Shown in pieces: positions 1 to 9,170 of a stretch of DNA of 64,000 nt. Position 1 is the stretch's first letter; each line of letters starts with the position of its first letter. Source of the DNA: Glo-17 sp964637835 (GTDB lineage Bacteria; Krumholzibacteriota; Krumholzibacteriia; LZORAL124-64-63); assembly GCA_964637835.1 (NCBI GenBank), contig CAZWYF010000010.1:1-64000 (forward strand). Reading direction: 5' to 3'. The translations under genes and the position numbers were made by a program. Below the pieces are notes generated by a model. The model was not told the origin of the DNA and did not search any database. It saw only the letters and a program-made list of their open reading frames with translations.

Positions 1-2
1 GG

Positions 3-842
3 GATGACGAGGGGCTGGTGCTGGGGGTGATCGAGCCGTCGCTGAATCATCTGCCGTACGATCTGGCCGCGATGATGGGGGATCCGGGGCTGGCGGGGGT
101 AAAGGTGCGGCGGTTCGCCTCGGGGTGGGAGGCCAACGAGGCGCTGGTGGCCGGGCGGATCGACGTGGCGATCCTGCCGTTCACCTACGCGTGGAGCGAC
201 GTGGACCAGGGGTTGCCCGTGCGGGTGGCGGGATTCCTGGAGCGGGAGAGCGACGGGATCGTCACGCGGCGGGAGATCGGATCGCTCGCCGAGCTGGCGG
301 GAAAGCGGATCGGGGTGTTGCGGGCCTCGACGCTGGAGATCCTGGCGGCCATGGCCCTGCATGAGCGGGGGATCGCCGCCGAGCTGGTGCCGCTGCGCTC
401 GCCGAGCGAGATGGCGGCGGCGCTCCGGCGAGGCGACGTCGATGCGCTGAGCTTCTACGTGCCGCCCATCCTGGAACTGGGCGAGCGGTTCCACGTGATC
501 CACTGGTACGGGGACGACCATCCCGACCATCCCTGCTGCAACCTCGCCGTCCATGGCGACCGCGTGGCTGGCAAGCGTCCGGAACTGGCCCGGCTCCAGG
601 CCGCGCTGGCGGTGGCGGCGCTGCGGACCGAGTCCGACCGCGACCAGGCGGCCCAGCTGGCGGCGCGGCGCTTCGGACTGAGCGACAAGACGGCGCGCGA
701 GGCCCTCGCGCGGCTGCGGTTCCGGCCGGGACGCGAGGCGGCCGGCCGCACCTTCGAGCTCGAGGCCGCGCAGACCATGCACCGGCTCGGCTACCTCTCC
801 ACCATCCCCGACACCGCCGATGTCTACCTTCCGGCGCCCTGA
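3..842 (+). CDS. ABC transporter substrate-binding protein, NMT1/SsuA-like (5' end outside window)
   Basis: This is the solute-binding component of an ABC importer of the NMT1/SsuA/THI5-like class, which binds small organic solutes such as aliphatic sulfonates, taurine or thiamine precursors. The reading frame is open to the window edge, so the GTG at 18 is probably not the real start and the signal peptide lies upstream. Visible family features are an early 'EPSLNHLP' strand, a 'GRIDVAILPF' segment, the 'ELAGKRIGVL' loop and a 'GDVDALSFY' segment, as in periplasmic binding protein type II folds. It overlaps the permease gene by 23 bases, so the two are cotranscribed. The substrate cannot be read from the sequence. 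No ATPase gene is visible; it may lie upstream. Confidence 0.75.
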   Translation, partial: DDEGLVLGVIEPSLNHLPYDLAAMMGDPGLAGVKVRRFASGWEANEALVAGRIDVAILPFTYAWSDVDQGLPVRVAGFLERESDGIVTRREIGSLAELAGKRIGVLRASTLEILAAMALHERGIAAELVPLRSPSEMAAALRRGDVDALSFYVPPILELGERFHVIHWYGDDHPDHPCCNLAVHGDRVAGKRPELARLQAALAVAALRTESDRDQAAQLAARRFGLSDKTAREALARLRFRPGREAAGRTFELEAAQTMHRLGYLSTIPDTADVYLPAP

Positions 843-1614
843 CGCGCGCCTGGGCGGCGTGCTCCTGCTGGTCGCGCTCCTGGCGGGCCTGGCCTGGTCG
901 CTGGGGTTGCTGGGCGGGCTGCTCGGTGGCTCGCTCGGCGACGGGCCGCTCGGGGCGGCGCCCTCGGCTGCAGCCCGGGCGGCGCGCTGGCGCATCTCCT
1001 GGTCCCGGCTGGCCGGGGATCTGGGCCTCTCCCTGGTACGGACCACCACCGCCTGCGCGGTGGCCTGGAGCCTGGGCGTGGGACTGGGCTACCTGCTGTG
1101 GGCGCACCGGCGGCTCGAGGCCTGGCTCCTGCCCACGGTGAACTTCGTGCGGGCCATCTCGCCCTTCGCCTGGCTGCCCTTCGCGGTGGTCTGGTTCGGC
1201 CTGGGCGAGGCGCCCGTGGCCTTCGTGCTCCTGGTGGCGCTGCTGCCCCCCTGCGTCGTGGCGGCTCGCGACGCCTTCGGCCAGGTGGATCGCGACTACG
1301 TGGACGAGGCGCACGTCCTGGGCGCGGCCGGGCCCCGGCTCTTCATGGGCGTGATGCTGCCCCTGGCCCTGCCGGCCCTGCTGACCCTGCTGCGCGTGGC
1401 CTGGGCCCTGGGCTGGGGCGCGGTGGTGGCCGCGGAGATGCTGGGCGTCGATCGTGGCCTGGGCTTCCGCTTGCTCGACTTCCGCTTCCTGGTGCAGTAT
1501 GGGCCCATGCTCGTCTACCTCGTGGTCATGGGTCTGGTCGGCGTGGGGGTCGACCGCCTGCTGCGGGGCGTGGCCGCGGAGGTGGCCCGGCGGCGTGGCG
1601 AGCGCGCCCCCTGA
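820..1614 (+). CDS. ABC transporter permease, SsuC/BPD_transp_1 family
   Basis: This is the inner-membrane permease (264 aa) partnering the preceding binding protein. An N-terminal hydrophobic segment (about residues 12-35) is followed by a block of five or so membrane helices from about residue 65. The cytoplasmic EAA loop, which docks the ATPase, is visible around 'EAHVLGAAGPRLFMGVMLP', matching the EAA-x3-G-x9-LP pattern. The ATG start overlaps the end of the upstream gene. SsuC, TauC and ThiX permeases share this architecture, so the transported molecule is unknown. The short N-terminal region and G+C bias resemble neighbouring genes; there is no sign of transfer. Confidence 0.85.
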   Translation: MSTFRRPDARLGGVLLLVALLAGLAWSLGLLGGLLGGSLGDGPLGAAPSAAARAARWRISWSRLAGDLGLSLVRTTTACAVAWSLGVGLGYLLWAHRRLEAWLLPTVNFVRAISPFAWLPFAVVWFGLGEAPVAFVLLVALLPPCVVAARDAFGQVDRDYVDEAHVLGAAGPRLFMGVMLPLALPALLTLLRVAWALGWGAVVAAEMLGVDRGLGFRLLDFRFLVQYGPMLVYLVVMGLVGVGVDRLLRGVAAEVARRRGERAP

Positions 1615-1650
1615 TCCCGCGTCGCCCGGACGCCAGCCCCGGAGGATCTC

Positions 1651-2142
1651 GTGACCACCCATCGGCCCGATCCACCAGCCCCTCCTCGCGCGGCCCGGCC
1701 GTTCAGCCTGCCCATGGTGCTCGCCGGTAGCGTGCTGGTGATCCTGCTGGGCCTGGCCGCCCTGCGGTTCATCGCCGCTGCCGGCGCGGATGTCGCCGAC
1801 CGGTCCGCGGGTGGTGTGGCGGTGGACGCCGAGCCCGCCACCTTCCGTGACGAGCAGGGCCGTCTGTGTCGGCGACCCGCCCTGCGGTGGTTCGTGGAGC
1901 CGGAGTATCCCGACACGTTGCGGCTCCTCGGCGTGCAGGGGGAGGTGGTGGTGGCGATCACCGTGGACACCACCGGCGCGGCGATCGCCACGAGCATCCA
2001 CCGGGGCGCCGTCGCGGCGCTCGACTCCCTGGCCATCGCGGCGGCGCGCCGGACGCGCTGGCTGCCCGCGGCCATCGACGGGGTGCCCGCCGTGGCCACC
2101 ATGGCGCTTCCCTACCGGTTCGCGCTCGTGCCGGCGGATTGA
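1651..2142 (+). CDS. Short TonB-like energy transducer protein
   Basis: A 163-aa inner-membrane protein with one predicted membrane helix (about residues 20-45) and a C-terminal TonB domain (about 75-160). The domain shows the usual 'PEYPDTLRLLGVQGEVVV' opening and a final strand ending 'PYRFALVP'. TonB proteins couple the proton-motive force through ExbB/ExbD to outer-membrane receptors. This one has almost no proline-rich spacer between anchor and domain, so it may not span a normal periplasm; it could instead serve a different complex. The start is a GTG 36 bases after the permease with a GGAGG-like site ahead. It probably belongs to the same operon. No exbB or exbD is present. Confidence 0.7.
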   Translation: MTTHRPDPPAPPRAARPFSLPMVLAGSVLVILLGLAALRFIAAAGADVADRSAGGVAVDAEPATFRDEQGRLCRRPALRWFVEPEYPDTLRLLGVQGEVVVAITVDTTGAAIATSIHRGAVAALDSLAIAAARRTRWLPAAIDGVPAVATMALPYRFALVPAD

Positions 2143-2167
2143 CCGCCGGCCAGGGCCGCCCTATCAT
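2139..2167 (+). promoter_or_regulatory. Sigma70-like promoter for pgpA-cinA-thpR
   Basis: TTGACC (2139-2144), a 17-bp spacer and TATCAT (2162-2167). The -35 box overlaps the stop codon of the TonB-like gene. Transcription would begin about 25 bases before the pgpA start. Prediction by eye only. Confidence 0.55.
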
Positions 2168-2199
2168 GCCCGCCGGCCATCGCCCGTGAAAGGATCCCC

Positions 2200-2676
2200 A
2201 TGCTCCGCGCCCTCGTCCATGTGCTCGGCACCTTCTTCGGCACCGGCTACGCGCCCATCGCGCCCGCCACCGCCGGCAGCTTCGCCTACGGCCTGCTCTG
2301 GTGGGGCCTGTGGGCCTGGCTGGGCCCCATCCCGCTCTGGGTGCAGCTGGTGGCCCTGGCCGGGGTCACCGCGGTGGGCATCGCCATCGCCGGCGCTCTC
2401 GAGCGAGAGCACGGCGAGGACCCGCACCTCTGCGTCATCGACGAGGTGGCCGGCATGCAGGTCACCTACCTGGGCCTGGCCGCCGGCCCCTGGGGCTGGC
2501 TGATGGGGTTCTTCTGGTTCCGCATCTTCGACATCCTCAAGCCCTTCGGCGTGCGTCGCCTCGAACGGCTGGGCGGCGGCGGCGGCCTGGGCATCATGGC
2601 CGACGACCTCGGCGCCGGCCTCCTCGCCCTGGCCGCCACCCAGCTGACCGTCCGCATCCTGGGCTGGCAGGGATGA
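2200..2676 (+). CDS. pgpA: Phosphatidylglycerophosphatase A
   Basis: PgpA removes the phosphate from phosphatidylglycerophosphate to give phosphatidylglycerol, the last step of that phospholipid's synthesis at the inner membrane. The 158-aa length is typical. The characteristic early 'GTFFGTGYAPIAPAT' segment and the 'EDPHLCVIDEVAGMQ' acidic metal-binding motif are both present, with hydrophobic helices between and after. The ATG has an AGGATCC-type ribosome site. The stop codon overlaps the cinA start (ATGA), so it leads a pgpA-cinA-thpR unit. This arrangement, leading to recA, is common in bacteria. Confidence 0.92.
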   Translation: MLRALVHVLGTFFGTGYAPIAPATAGSFAYGLLWWGLWAWLGPIPLWVQLVALAGVTAVGIAIAGALEREHGEDPHLCVIDEVAGMQVTYLGLAAGPWGWLMGFFWFRIFDILKPFGVRRLERLGGGGGLGIMADDLGAGLLALAATQLTVRILGWQG

Positions 2677-3947
2677 GCGTCCAGCCGGTGCGCATCATCG
2701 CCGTGGGGGACGAACTCCTCGAGGGCCGCACCTCCGATACCAACAGCACGCGGATCCAGCGCGCCCTGGCGGCCTTCGCCACCCGGGTCCAGGACGTCGC
2801 CGTGGTGCCCGACCGCGAGGAGGCCATCGCCAGGGCGCTGGACCGGTCGGCGGCGGGCGACGTGGTGTTCGTCTGCGGTGGCCTCGGTTCCACGGCCGAC
2901 GACCTCACCCGCGAGGCCATCGCGGCCTGGGCGGGCGCTCCCCTGGAGTTCCGCGCCGACGTGGCCGCCGCCCTCGCCGAGCGCCGCGAGCGTCGCGGTC
3001 TCCCGGCCCGCGTGGAGGGCGACAAGCAGGTCCTGGTGCCGGCTGGTCTGCAGGCCGTGCCGAATCCGGTGGGGTCGGCCCCCGGTCTGGTGGGCGCACT
3101 GCACGGTCGGCGGCTGGCCGTCCTGCCCGGGGTGCCGGCGGAGCTCCAGGCGCTGCTCCCGCTGTTGCTCGCCGCGCTGCAGGAGCTGGGCGCACTGCCC
3201 GCGGCGCGCGCGGGACGCCTGTGGCGCACGGCGCAGATGGCGGAGATGGCCATCGCCCGGCAGACCGAGGCGGTGCGTCGGCGCTACCCGGACCTGCGCT
3301 GGTCCTGGTGGCTGGTGGACTGGGGCGTGGACGTGCGGCTGGCCGCCGAACCGGGCCAGGAGCCCCGGCTGGTCGAGGCCGCACGCGAGCTGGACCGGGT
3401 GCTGGGCGACGTGACCTACGCCCGGGAGATGGTCGGCCTGCCGCGGGTGATCCAGGATCTCTGCCTGGCGCGCGGATGGACGGTGGCGGTGGCCGAGAGC
3501 TGCACTGGCGGCCTGCTGGGCGCGGCGCTCACCGGCGAGTCCGGCAGCAGCGCCTACTATCTGGGCGGGATCCTCGGATACGCCGATCGCGTCAAGACCG
3601 ACCTGCTGCTGGTCGACCCCGCCGTCCTGGCCGACCACGGCGCGGTCAGCCGTCCGGTGGCGGAGCAGATGGCCCGCGGGGCGCGCAGGCGGCTGGGGGC
3701 GGACTGGACCGTGGCGGTCACCGGGATCGCCGGGCCTGCCGGGGGCTCGGACGACAAGCCGGTGGGGACCACCTGGATCGCCGTGGCCGGGCCGCAGGGC
3801 GTCCAGGCCGGGCTCTACCGGTACAGCGGCGATCGCGAGCGGAACCGGCACCTGGCCGCCGCCGGCGCGCTGGATGCCCTGCGCCGGGCGGTGGCCGGCG
3901 AGGCCGTCTTCCGGCCCGACCGGCTGAGCTGGGGCCGTCCCGGATGA
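2673..3947 (+). CDS. cinA: CinA, competence/damage-inducible protein (NMN deamidase-type C domain)
   Basis: A 424-aa two-domain protein. The N-terminal half is a MoCF/COG1058 domain ('AVGDELLEGRTSDTNS', 'CGGLGSTADDLTRE'), which in characterised homologues has ADP-ribose pyrophosphatase activity. The C-terminal half, from about residue 253, is the CinA/PncC nicotinamide-nucleotide amidase domain with 'VAVAESCTGGLLGAALT' and 'VTGIAGPAGG'. Together they recycle pyridine nucleotides. The ATG at 2673 overlaps the pgpA stop, which decides it over longer upstream frames. The 3' end overlaps thpR by 4 bases. Association with recA downstream is a conserved arrangement. Confidence 0.93.
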   Translation: MSVQPVRIIAVGDELLEGRTSDTNSTRIQRALAAFATRVQDVAVVPDREEAIARALDRSAAGDVVFVCGGLGSTADDLTREAIAAWAGAPLEFRADVAAALAERRERRGLPARVEGDKQVLVPAGLQAVPNPVGSAPGLVGALHGRRLAVLPGVPAELQALLPLLLAALQELGALPAARAGRLWRTAQMAEMAIARQTEAVRRRYPDLRWSWWLVDWGVDVRLAAEPGQEPRLVEAARELDRVLGDVTYAREMVGLPRVIQDLCLARGWTVAVAESCTGGLLGAALTGESGSSAYYLGGILGYADRVKTDLLLVDPAVLADHGAVSRPVAEQMARGARRRLGADWTVAVTGIAGPAGGSDDKPVGTTWIAVAGPQGVQAGLYRYSGDRERNRHLAAAGALDALRRAVAGEAVFRPDRLSWGRPG

Positions 3948-4501
3948 GGCTCTTCGTGGCCGTCAACCCGCCGGAACGCCTGACCGGCGAGCTGGACACG
4001 CGGCTGGACACCGTGCGGCGGGCAGTGCCCATCGCCTGGACCCGTCCGCGGGCGTGGCACCTGACGCTGATGTTCCTGGGGGACTGGCCCCCGGAGCGGG
4101 CCGCGCCGCTGGCGCCGGCGCTGCAGGCGGCCGTGGCCACCTGTCCCGCCCCGGTGATCAAGCCGGGTGGCGTCGGGGCGTTCCCGGACCGTCGCTGGCC
4201 GCGGGTCCTGTTCCTGCATCTGGATGGCGGCGAGCGTCTCGAGCAGCTGGTCGGCACGGTCCGCGGGGCGGTGGACGGGGTCTGGCCGGACGGTCCCCAG
4301 GATCGCCGGGCGTTCCGTCCGCACCTGACCCTCGCGCGCATCAAGCGGCCGCTGCCCGCCGCGCAGCGTGCGGTCCTGGCGGAACTGGACCTCGGCTCCT
4401 GGCCGGCGTTCACGCCCCGGGCCGCATCCCTGCTCGCCAGCGAGCTCCATCCCCACGGGGCACGCCACACCGAGGTCGCCCGCCTGCCGCTGGCCGGGTG
4501 A
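3944..4501 (+). CDS. thpR: RNA 2',3'-cyclic phosphodiesterase (LigT/ThpR)
   Basis: A 185-aa 2H-phosphoesterase superfamily protein that hydrolyses 2',3'-cyclic phosphodiester ends of RNA. The two signature HxTx motifs are present at residues 39-42 (HLTL) and 127-130 (HLTL), at the expected spacing. Length is typical of the bacterial family. The ATG overlaps the cinA stop (ATGA), indicating translational coupling. It is the last gene of the pgpA-cinA-thpR unit; the recA promoter follows in the gap. Confidence 0.92.
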   Translation: MRLFVAVNPPERLTGELDTRLDTVRRAVPIAWTRPRAWHLTLMFLGDWPPERAAPLAPALQAAVATCPAPVIKPGGVGAFPDRRWPRVLFLHLDGGERLEQLVGTVRGAVDGVWPDGPQDRRAFRPHLTLARIKRPLPAAQRAVLAELDLGSWPAFTPRAASLLASELHPHGARHTEVARLPLAG

Positions 4502-4533
4502 GCTGCCGACGAGATGGTCGTCCTCCGGGCTGG

Positions 4534-4583
4534 CGAAAAAATGACGAAAATGCTTGCTGTCCCGGTGGCGGTCGTGCTATCTT
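4534..4583 (+). promoter_or_regulatory. recA promoter with A-rich upstream element
   Basis: TTGCTG (4554-4559), 18-bp spacer and TATCTT (4578-4583) preceded by TGC as an extended -10. Two direct CGAAAA repeats at 4534 and 4545, 11 bp apart, form an A-rich block just upstream of the -35 box, resembling an UP element. No recognisable Gram-negative or Gram-positive LexA box was found. Confidence 0.5.
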
Positions 4584-4644
4584 GCGGCGCGGGTCGTCCT
4601 CGACCCGCCCGCGCATCCGCATCCCGTCCCACAGGAGAGACCCC

Positions 4645-5775
<1,131 letters not shown>

Positions 5776-5780
5776 GCGGC

Positions 5781-6473
5781 ATGGAACCCGGGCGCCAGCG
5801 CACCCTGGTCCGCGTGCGCGAGGAGCCTGGCGCGGTGATCCTCGAGCTGGACGGGGGCGAGACCCTCACCATCGCGCCGGATGCCGTCCCGGCCGGTCTG
5901 CCCGGACCGGGGGGGAGCCTGAGCTCCCCCCTGGTCGCCTCGTTGCACGAGGCGGCGGCACGGAAGCAGGCCGCGCGCCGGCTGCTCGAGCTGCTGGACC
6001 GCCGGCGGTGGACCACGGCGCGACTGCGCCGCAAGCTCCTGGAGGAGGATCTGCCGCCGCCGGCGGTGGACGCCGTCCTGGCCCGGGCCGAGGCCCAGGG
6101 GCTCCACTCGGATCGCCAGTATGCCGAGGCCTTCTGTCGCGACACCCTGCGGCGCAAGGCGGTGGGGCGTGCCTGGCTCGAATCGCGACTGCGGGAGAAG
6201 GGCGTCGACGCCGGACTGGCCGCCGATTGCGCCGCCATGGCGCTGCCCTCGGCGGCGGAGGAGGAGCTGGCCGTCGCGGCGGCCACGGCCCGCTGGCGGC
6301 GGGAGCGTGGCCGCGATCGCCGGACCGAGGCCCGCGTCCTGCGCTTCCTCGCCTCGCGGGGCTTCGCGCCCGGCCTCTGCCGTGATGCCATGCGGGCCGG
6401 CCGGCGGGAGGCGGACGCGACGTCGGGCGAGACGGACGCGTCTTGCAATTCCGACGGCGAGGGCCCATCCTGA
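5781..6473 (+). CDS. recX: Regulatory protein RecX
   Basis: RecX binds RecA filaments and modulates their assembly. The 230-aa protein contains the helical repeats of the family from about residue 60 ('RRLLELLDRRRWTTARLRRKL', 'AQGLHSDRQYAEAFCRD'), preceded by a basic N-terminal extension beginning MEPGRQRTLVRVREE and followed by an unusual low-complexity tail after residue 205. The ATG is 5 bases after recA, without a strong ribosome site, suggesting coupling. Downstream, 33 bases separate it from rfbD. Confidence 0.88.
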   Translation: MEPGRQRTLVRVREEPGAVILELDGGETLTIAPDAVPAGLPGPGGSLSSPLVASLHEAAARKQAARRLLELLDRRRWTTARLRRKLLEEDLPPPAVDAVLARAEAQGLHSDRQYAEAFCRDTLRRKAVGRAWLESRLREKGVDAGLAADCAAMALPSAAEEELAVAAATARWRRERGRDRRTEARVLRFLASRGFAPGLCRDAMRAGRREADATSGETDASCNSDGEGPS

Positions 6474-6506
6474 CCGCCTGACGTCCAACCGGTGAGGTCC
6501 TCCGTC

Positions 6507-7376
6507 ATGCGCATCCTGGTCACCGGCGCCCACGGCCAGCTCGGCCGGGCCTGTTGCGACGCCTTCACGGCCGCGGGGCACGACACCACCGGTGTCGATC
6601 TGCCCGACGGCGACCTCGCGGTGCGGGGAGTGGCCGCACGGATGGTGTCCAGGCATCGGCCCGACCGGGTGGTGCACTGCGCCGCCTACACGGCGGTGGA
6701 CCGCGCCGAGACCGAGCGCGAGGCGGCCCTGGCGGGCAACGCCACGGCCACCGCCGAGATGGCCGCGGCCTGCGCCACGGCGGGCTGCGCCCTGACCTTC
6801 GTCAGCACCGATTACGTCCTGCCGGGCACCGATCCCGCCGGCTACGCCGAGGGCGCGGCGCGCGGGCCGGTCAACTGGTACGGCGAGACCAAGGCGCGGG
6901 CGGAGGAGGCCGTGGAGGCCCTGCCGGCCCCCTGGCAGATCGTGCGGACCAGCTGGCTATTCGGCCACGGCCCGCAGAACTTCGTGCGGACGGTGCGTCG
7001 CCTGCTGGCCGAGCGTCCGGAGATCCGCGTGGTGGCCGACCAGCGTGGCTGCCCGACCTACGCGGTGGACCTCGCCGGGCTGCTGGTGCAGTTGCACGCC
7101 GTGGAAGCCACCGGGATCTTCCATGGCACCAATGCCGGCGCCTGCACCTGGCACGAGTTCGCGCAGGAGATCGCGCGCCTCGGCGCCGTCGATCCCGGAC
7201 GGGTCCAGCCGTGCACCACCGAGGAGTTCCCCACCCCGGCGCGGCGGCCGGCCTGCTCCATCCTCCGGGACGAGCGCACCGCCGCCCTGGGGCTGGCCCC
7301 GCGTCCGCCCTGGCGCGAGGCCCTGGCCCGCTACGTCGCCTGGCTCGACGCCAACGAGGAGTCCGGACACCCATGA
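6507..7376 (+). CDS. rfbD: dTDP-4-dehydrorhamnose reductase
   Basis: An extended short-chain dehydrogenase of the RmlD/RfbD family, which reduces dTDP-4-keto-L-rhamnose to dTDP-L-rhamnose. The 289-aa protein has the nucleotide-binding 'VTGAHGQLG' motif at the N terminus, the 'FVSTDYV' strand and the catalytic YGETK motif. The ATG at 6507 is preferred over the GTG at 6492 because the protein then begins at the Rossmann fold and a GGTGAGGT ribosome site lies 8 bases upstream. rmlA, rmlB and rmlC are not in the window, so the pathway must be completed elsewhere. It overlaps gmhA by 4 bases. Confidence 0.88.
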   Translation: MRILVTGAHGQLGRACCDAFTAAGHDTTGVDLPDGDLAVRGVAARMVSRHRPDRVVHCAAYTAVDRAETEREAALAGNATATAEMAAACATAGCALTFVSTDYVLPGTDPAGYAEGAARGPVNWYGETKARAEEAVEALPAPWQIVRTSWLFGHGPQNFVRTVRRLLAERPEIRVVADQRGCPTYAVDLAGLLVQLHAVEATGIFHGTNAGACTWHEFAQEIARLGAVDPGRVQPCTTEEFPTPARRPACSILRDERTAALGLAPRPPWREALARYVAWLDANEESGHP

Positions 7377-7984
7377 CCGCTCCGCAGTCCCCCTCGCCCG
7401 CGGCCGCCCACCTGCTCGCCGCCGTGGTCGCCGACCATCGCGACGCGCTCGCGTCCCTGGTGGAGGCCTGCGCCGGCGCCCTGGACCGTCTGGCCGGCGA
7501 CGTGCTCGCCGCCTGGGAGGACGGAGGCAAGCTGCTGGTCTGTGGCAACGGCGGCTCGGCGGCGGACAGCCAGCACCTGGCGGCCGAGCTCGCCGGACGC
7601 TACCGGGACGACCGCCCCGGCTGGCCCGCCCTGGCCCTGACCACCGACACCTCCGCCCTGACCGCCGTGAGCAACGATTACGGCTTCGAGCGGGTCTTCG
7701 CCCGGCAGGTGGAGGCCCTCGGCCGGCCCGGTGACGTGCTGCTGCTGATCTCCACCAGCGGACGGTCGCCCAACTGCCTGGCCGCCGCCCGGGAGGCGCG
7801 TGAGCGCGGCCTGCGGACCCACGCCCTGGTGGGCAAGGACGGCGGTCCGCTGGCGGCCGCGGTGGATGGCGCGCTCGTGGCGCCCGGAACGGACACGGCC
7901 CGGATCCAGGAGATGCATCTGGTGCTCATCCACGCCCTCTGCGAGCTGCTCGAGGCCCGGCGCCTGGGGTCCGACCATGGCTGA
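7373..7984 (+). CDS. gmhA: D-sedoheptulose-7-phosphate isomerase
   Basis: A 203-aa SIS-domain protein of the GmhA family, converting sedoheptulose 7-phosphate to D-glycero-D-manno-heptose 7-phosphate, the first step of ADP-heptose or GDP-heptose synthesis. The family motif 'CGNGGSAADSQHLAAEL', the 'ALTTDTSALTAVSNDYGFE' region and 'LLISTSGRSPN' are present. DiaA, a DnaA-binding homologue, is the main alternative, but the sugar-gene context favours GmhA. No hldE or gmhB accompanies it. The ATG overlaps the rfbD stop; the gene overlaps the following glycosyltransferase by 8 bases. Confidence 0.87.
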   Translation: MTAPQSPSPAAAHLLAAVVADHRDALASLVEACAGALDRLAGDVLAAWEDGGKLLVCGNGGSAADSQHLAAELAGRYRDDRPGWPALALTTDTSALTAVSNDYGFERVFARQVEALGRPGDVLLLISTSGRSPNCLAAAREARERGLRTHALVGKDGGPLAAAVDGALVAPGTDTARIQEMHLVLIHALCELLEARRLGSDHG

Positions 7985-9170
7985 GCCCATGGGCACGGCC
8001 CTTCCGGCGGGCGTCCGCGTGGCGCTGGTGCACGACTGGCTCACCGGCATGCGCGGCGGCGAGAAGGTGCTCGAGGTCTTCTGCGAGCTGTTGCCGCAGG
8101 CCGACCTCTTCACCCTGCTGCACGTGCCAGGCTCGGTGAGCGCGGTGATCGAGGACCGCCGCATCACCACCGCGGGCCGGATCCAGCGCCTGCCGGCCGC
8201 GAGGCGCCTCTATCGCTGGGCGCTCCCGTTCATGCCGGGCGCCATCGAGAGCTTCGACCTCGCCGGCTACGACGTGGTGCTCAGCAGCAGCCATTGCGTG
8301 GCAAAGGGCGCCCGGGCCGGCGACGGGGCGCTGACCGTCTGCTACTGCCATACGCCCATGCGCTACATGTGGGATCGCTTCGACGATTACTTCGCCGCTC
8401 GTCCCTGGCCGGTGCGCCGGCTCATCGGCGGCCAGCGTGCCCGCCTGCAGGGCTGGGATCGCCGCACCGCCGGTCGTGTGGATCGCTGGATCGCCAACAG
8501 CACCGAGGTCCGGCGCCGGCTGCAGCGGCACTACGGCGTCGCCGAGGCCGAGGTGGCGGTGATCGCCCCGCCGGTGGACGTGGCGCGCTTCGCCACCGAT
8601 CCGCCACCGCCGTCCGGGTTCGCGAGCGGCGCGTACGACCTGGTCCTCTCGGCCCTGGTGCCGTACAAGCGCATCGACCTGGCGGTGGTGGCCGCCGTGC
8701 ACGCCGGACGCCACCTGGTGGTGGCCGGGCGCGGGGGAGAGGGCGCGCGCCTGCAGCGGCTGGCGGCGGGCACGGACGGACCCGGGCGGGTCACCTTCCT
8801 GGGCGCCGTGGATGATGCCACGGTGACCGCGCTCTACGTGCACGCGCGGAGCTTCGTGTTCCCCGGCCTCGAGGACTTCGGCATCACGCCGCTGGAGGCC
8901 ACGGCGGCCGGCACGCCGGTGGTGGCCTACCGGGCCGGCGGCGCCCTGGACACGGTGCGCGAGGGCCTCAACGGCATCTTCTTCGACCAGCAGAGCGTGC
9001 AGGCCCTGGCGGCCGCCCTCCAGGACCCGCGCCTGGACGGCGCCTGGGATCGCGAGGCGATGCAGCGCCACGCCGCCGGCTTCGGCCGCGACCGCTTCGC
9101 CGGTCAGGTGGCGGCGCACCTGGCCGCCGCCTGGCGCGATCACCATCGGCGGGAGGCGGCCCGTGCCTGA
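7977..9170 (+). CDS. Glycosyltransferase family 4
   Basis: A 397-aa GT-B fold glycosyltransferase, likely cytoplasmic and working on the lipid-linked glycan begun by the next gene. The N-terminal domain opens 'VALVHDWLTGMRGGEKVLE', typical of the GT4 subgroup acting in polysaccharide clusters. The C-terminal domain carries the 'FVFPGLEDFGITPLEATAAGTPV' E-x7-E nucleotide-sugar site. The ATG at 7977 overlaps gmhA; a second in-frame ATG at 7989 is also possible. The donor sugar cannot be inferred securely. Confidence 0.85.
   Translation: MAEPMGTALPAGVRVALVHDWLTGMRGGEKVLEVFCELLPQADLFTLLHVPGSVSAVIEDRRITTAGRIQRLPAARRLYRWALPFMPGAIESFDLAGYDVVLSSSHCVAKGARAGDGALTVCYCHTPMRYMWDRFDDYFAARPWPVRRLIGGQRARLQGWDRRTAGRVDRWIANSTEVRRRLQRHYGVAEAEVAVIAPPVDVARFATDPPPPSGFASGAYDLVLSALVPYKRIDLAVVAAVHAGRHLVVAGRGGEGARLQRLAAGTDGPGRVTFLGAVDDATVTALYVHARSFVFPGLEDFGITPLEATAAGTPVVAYRAGGALDTVREGLNGIFFDQQSVQALAAALQDPRLDGAWDREAMQRHAAGFGRDRFAGQVAAHLAAAWRDHHRREAARA

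Noticed and set aside
4502..4644. A LexA operator upstream of recA
   Set aside because: Neither a CTGT-N8-ACAG-type nor a CGAAC-N4-GTTCG-type box is present; only A-rich direct repeats are seen.
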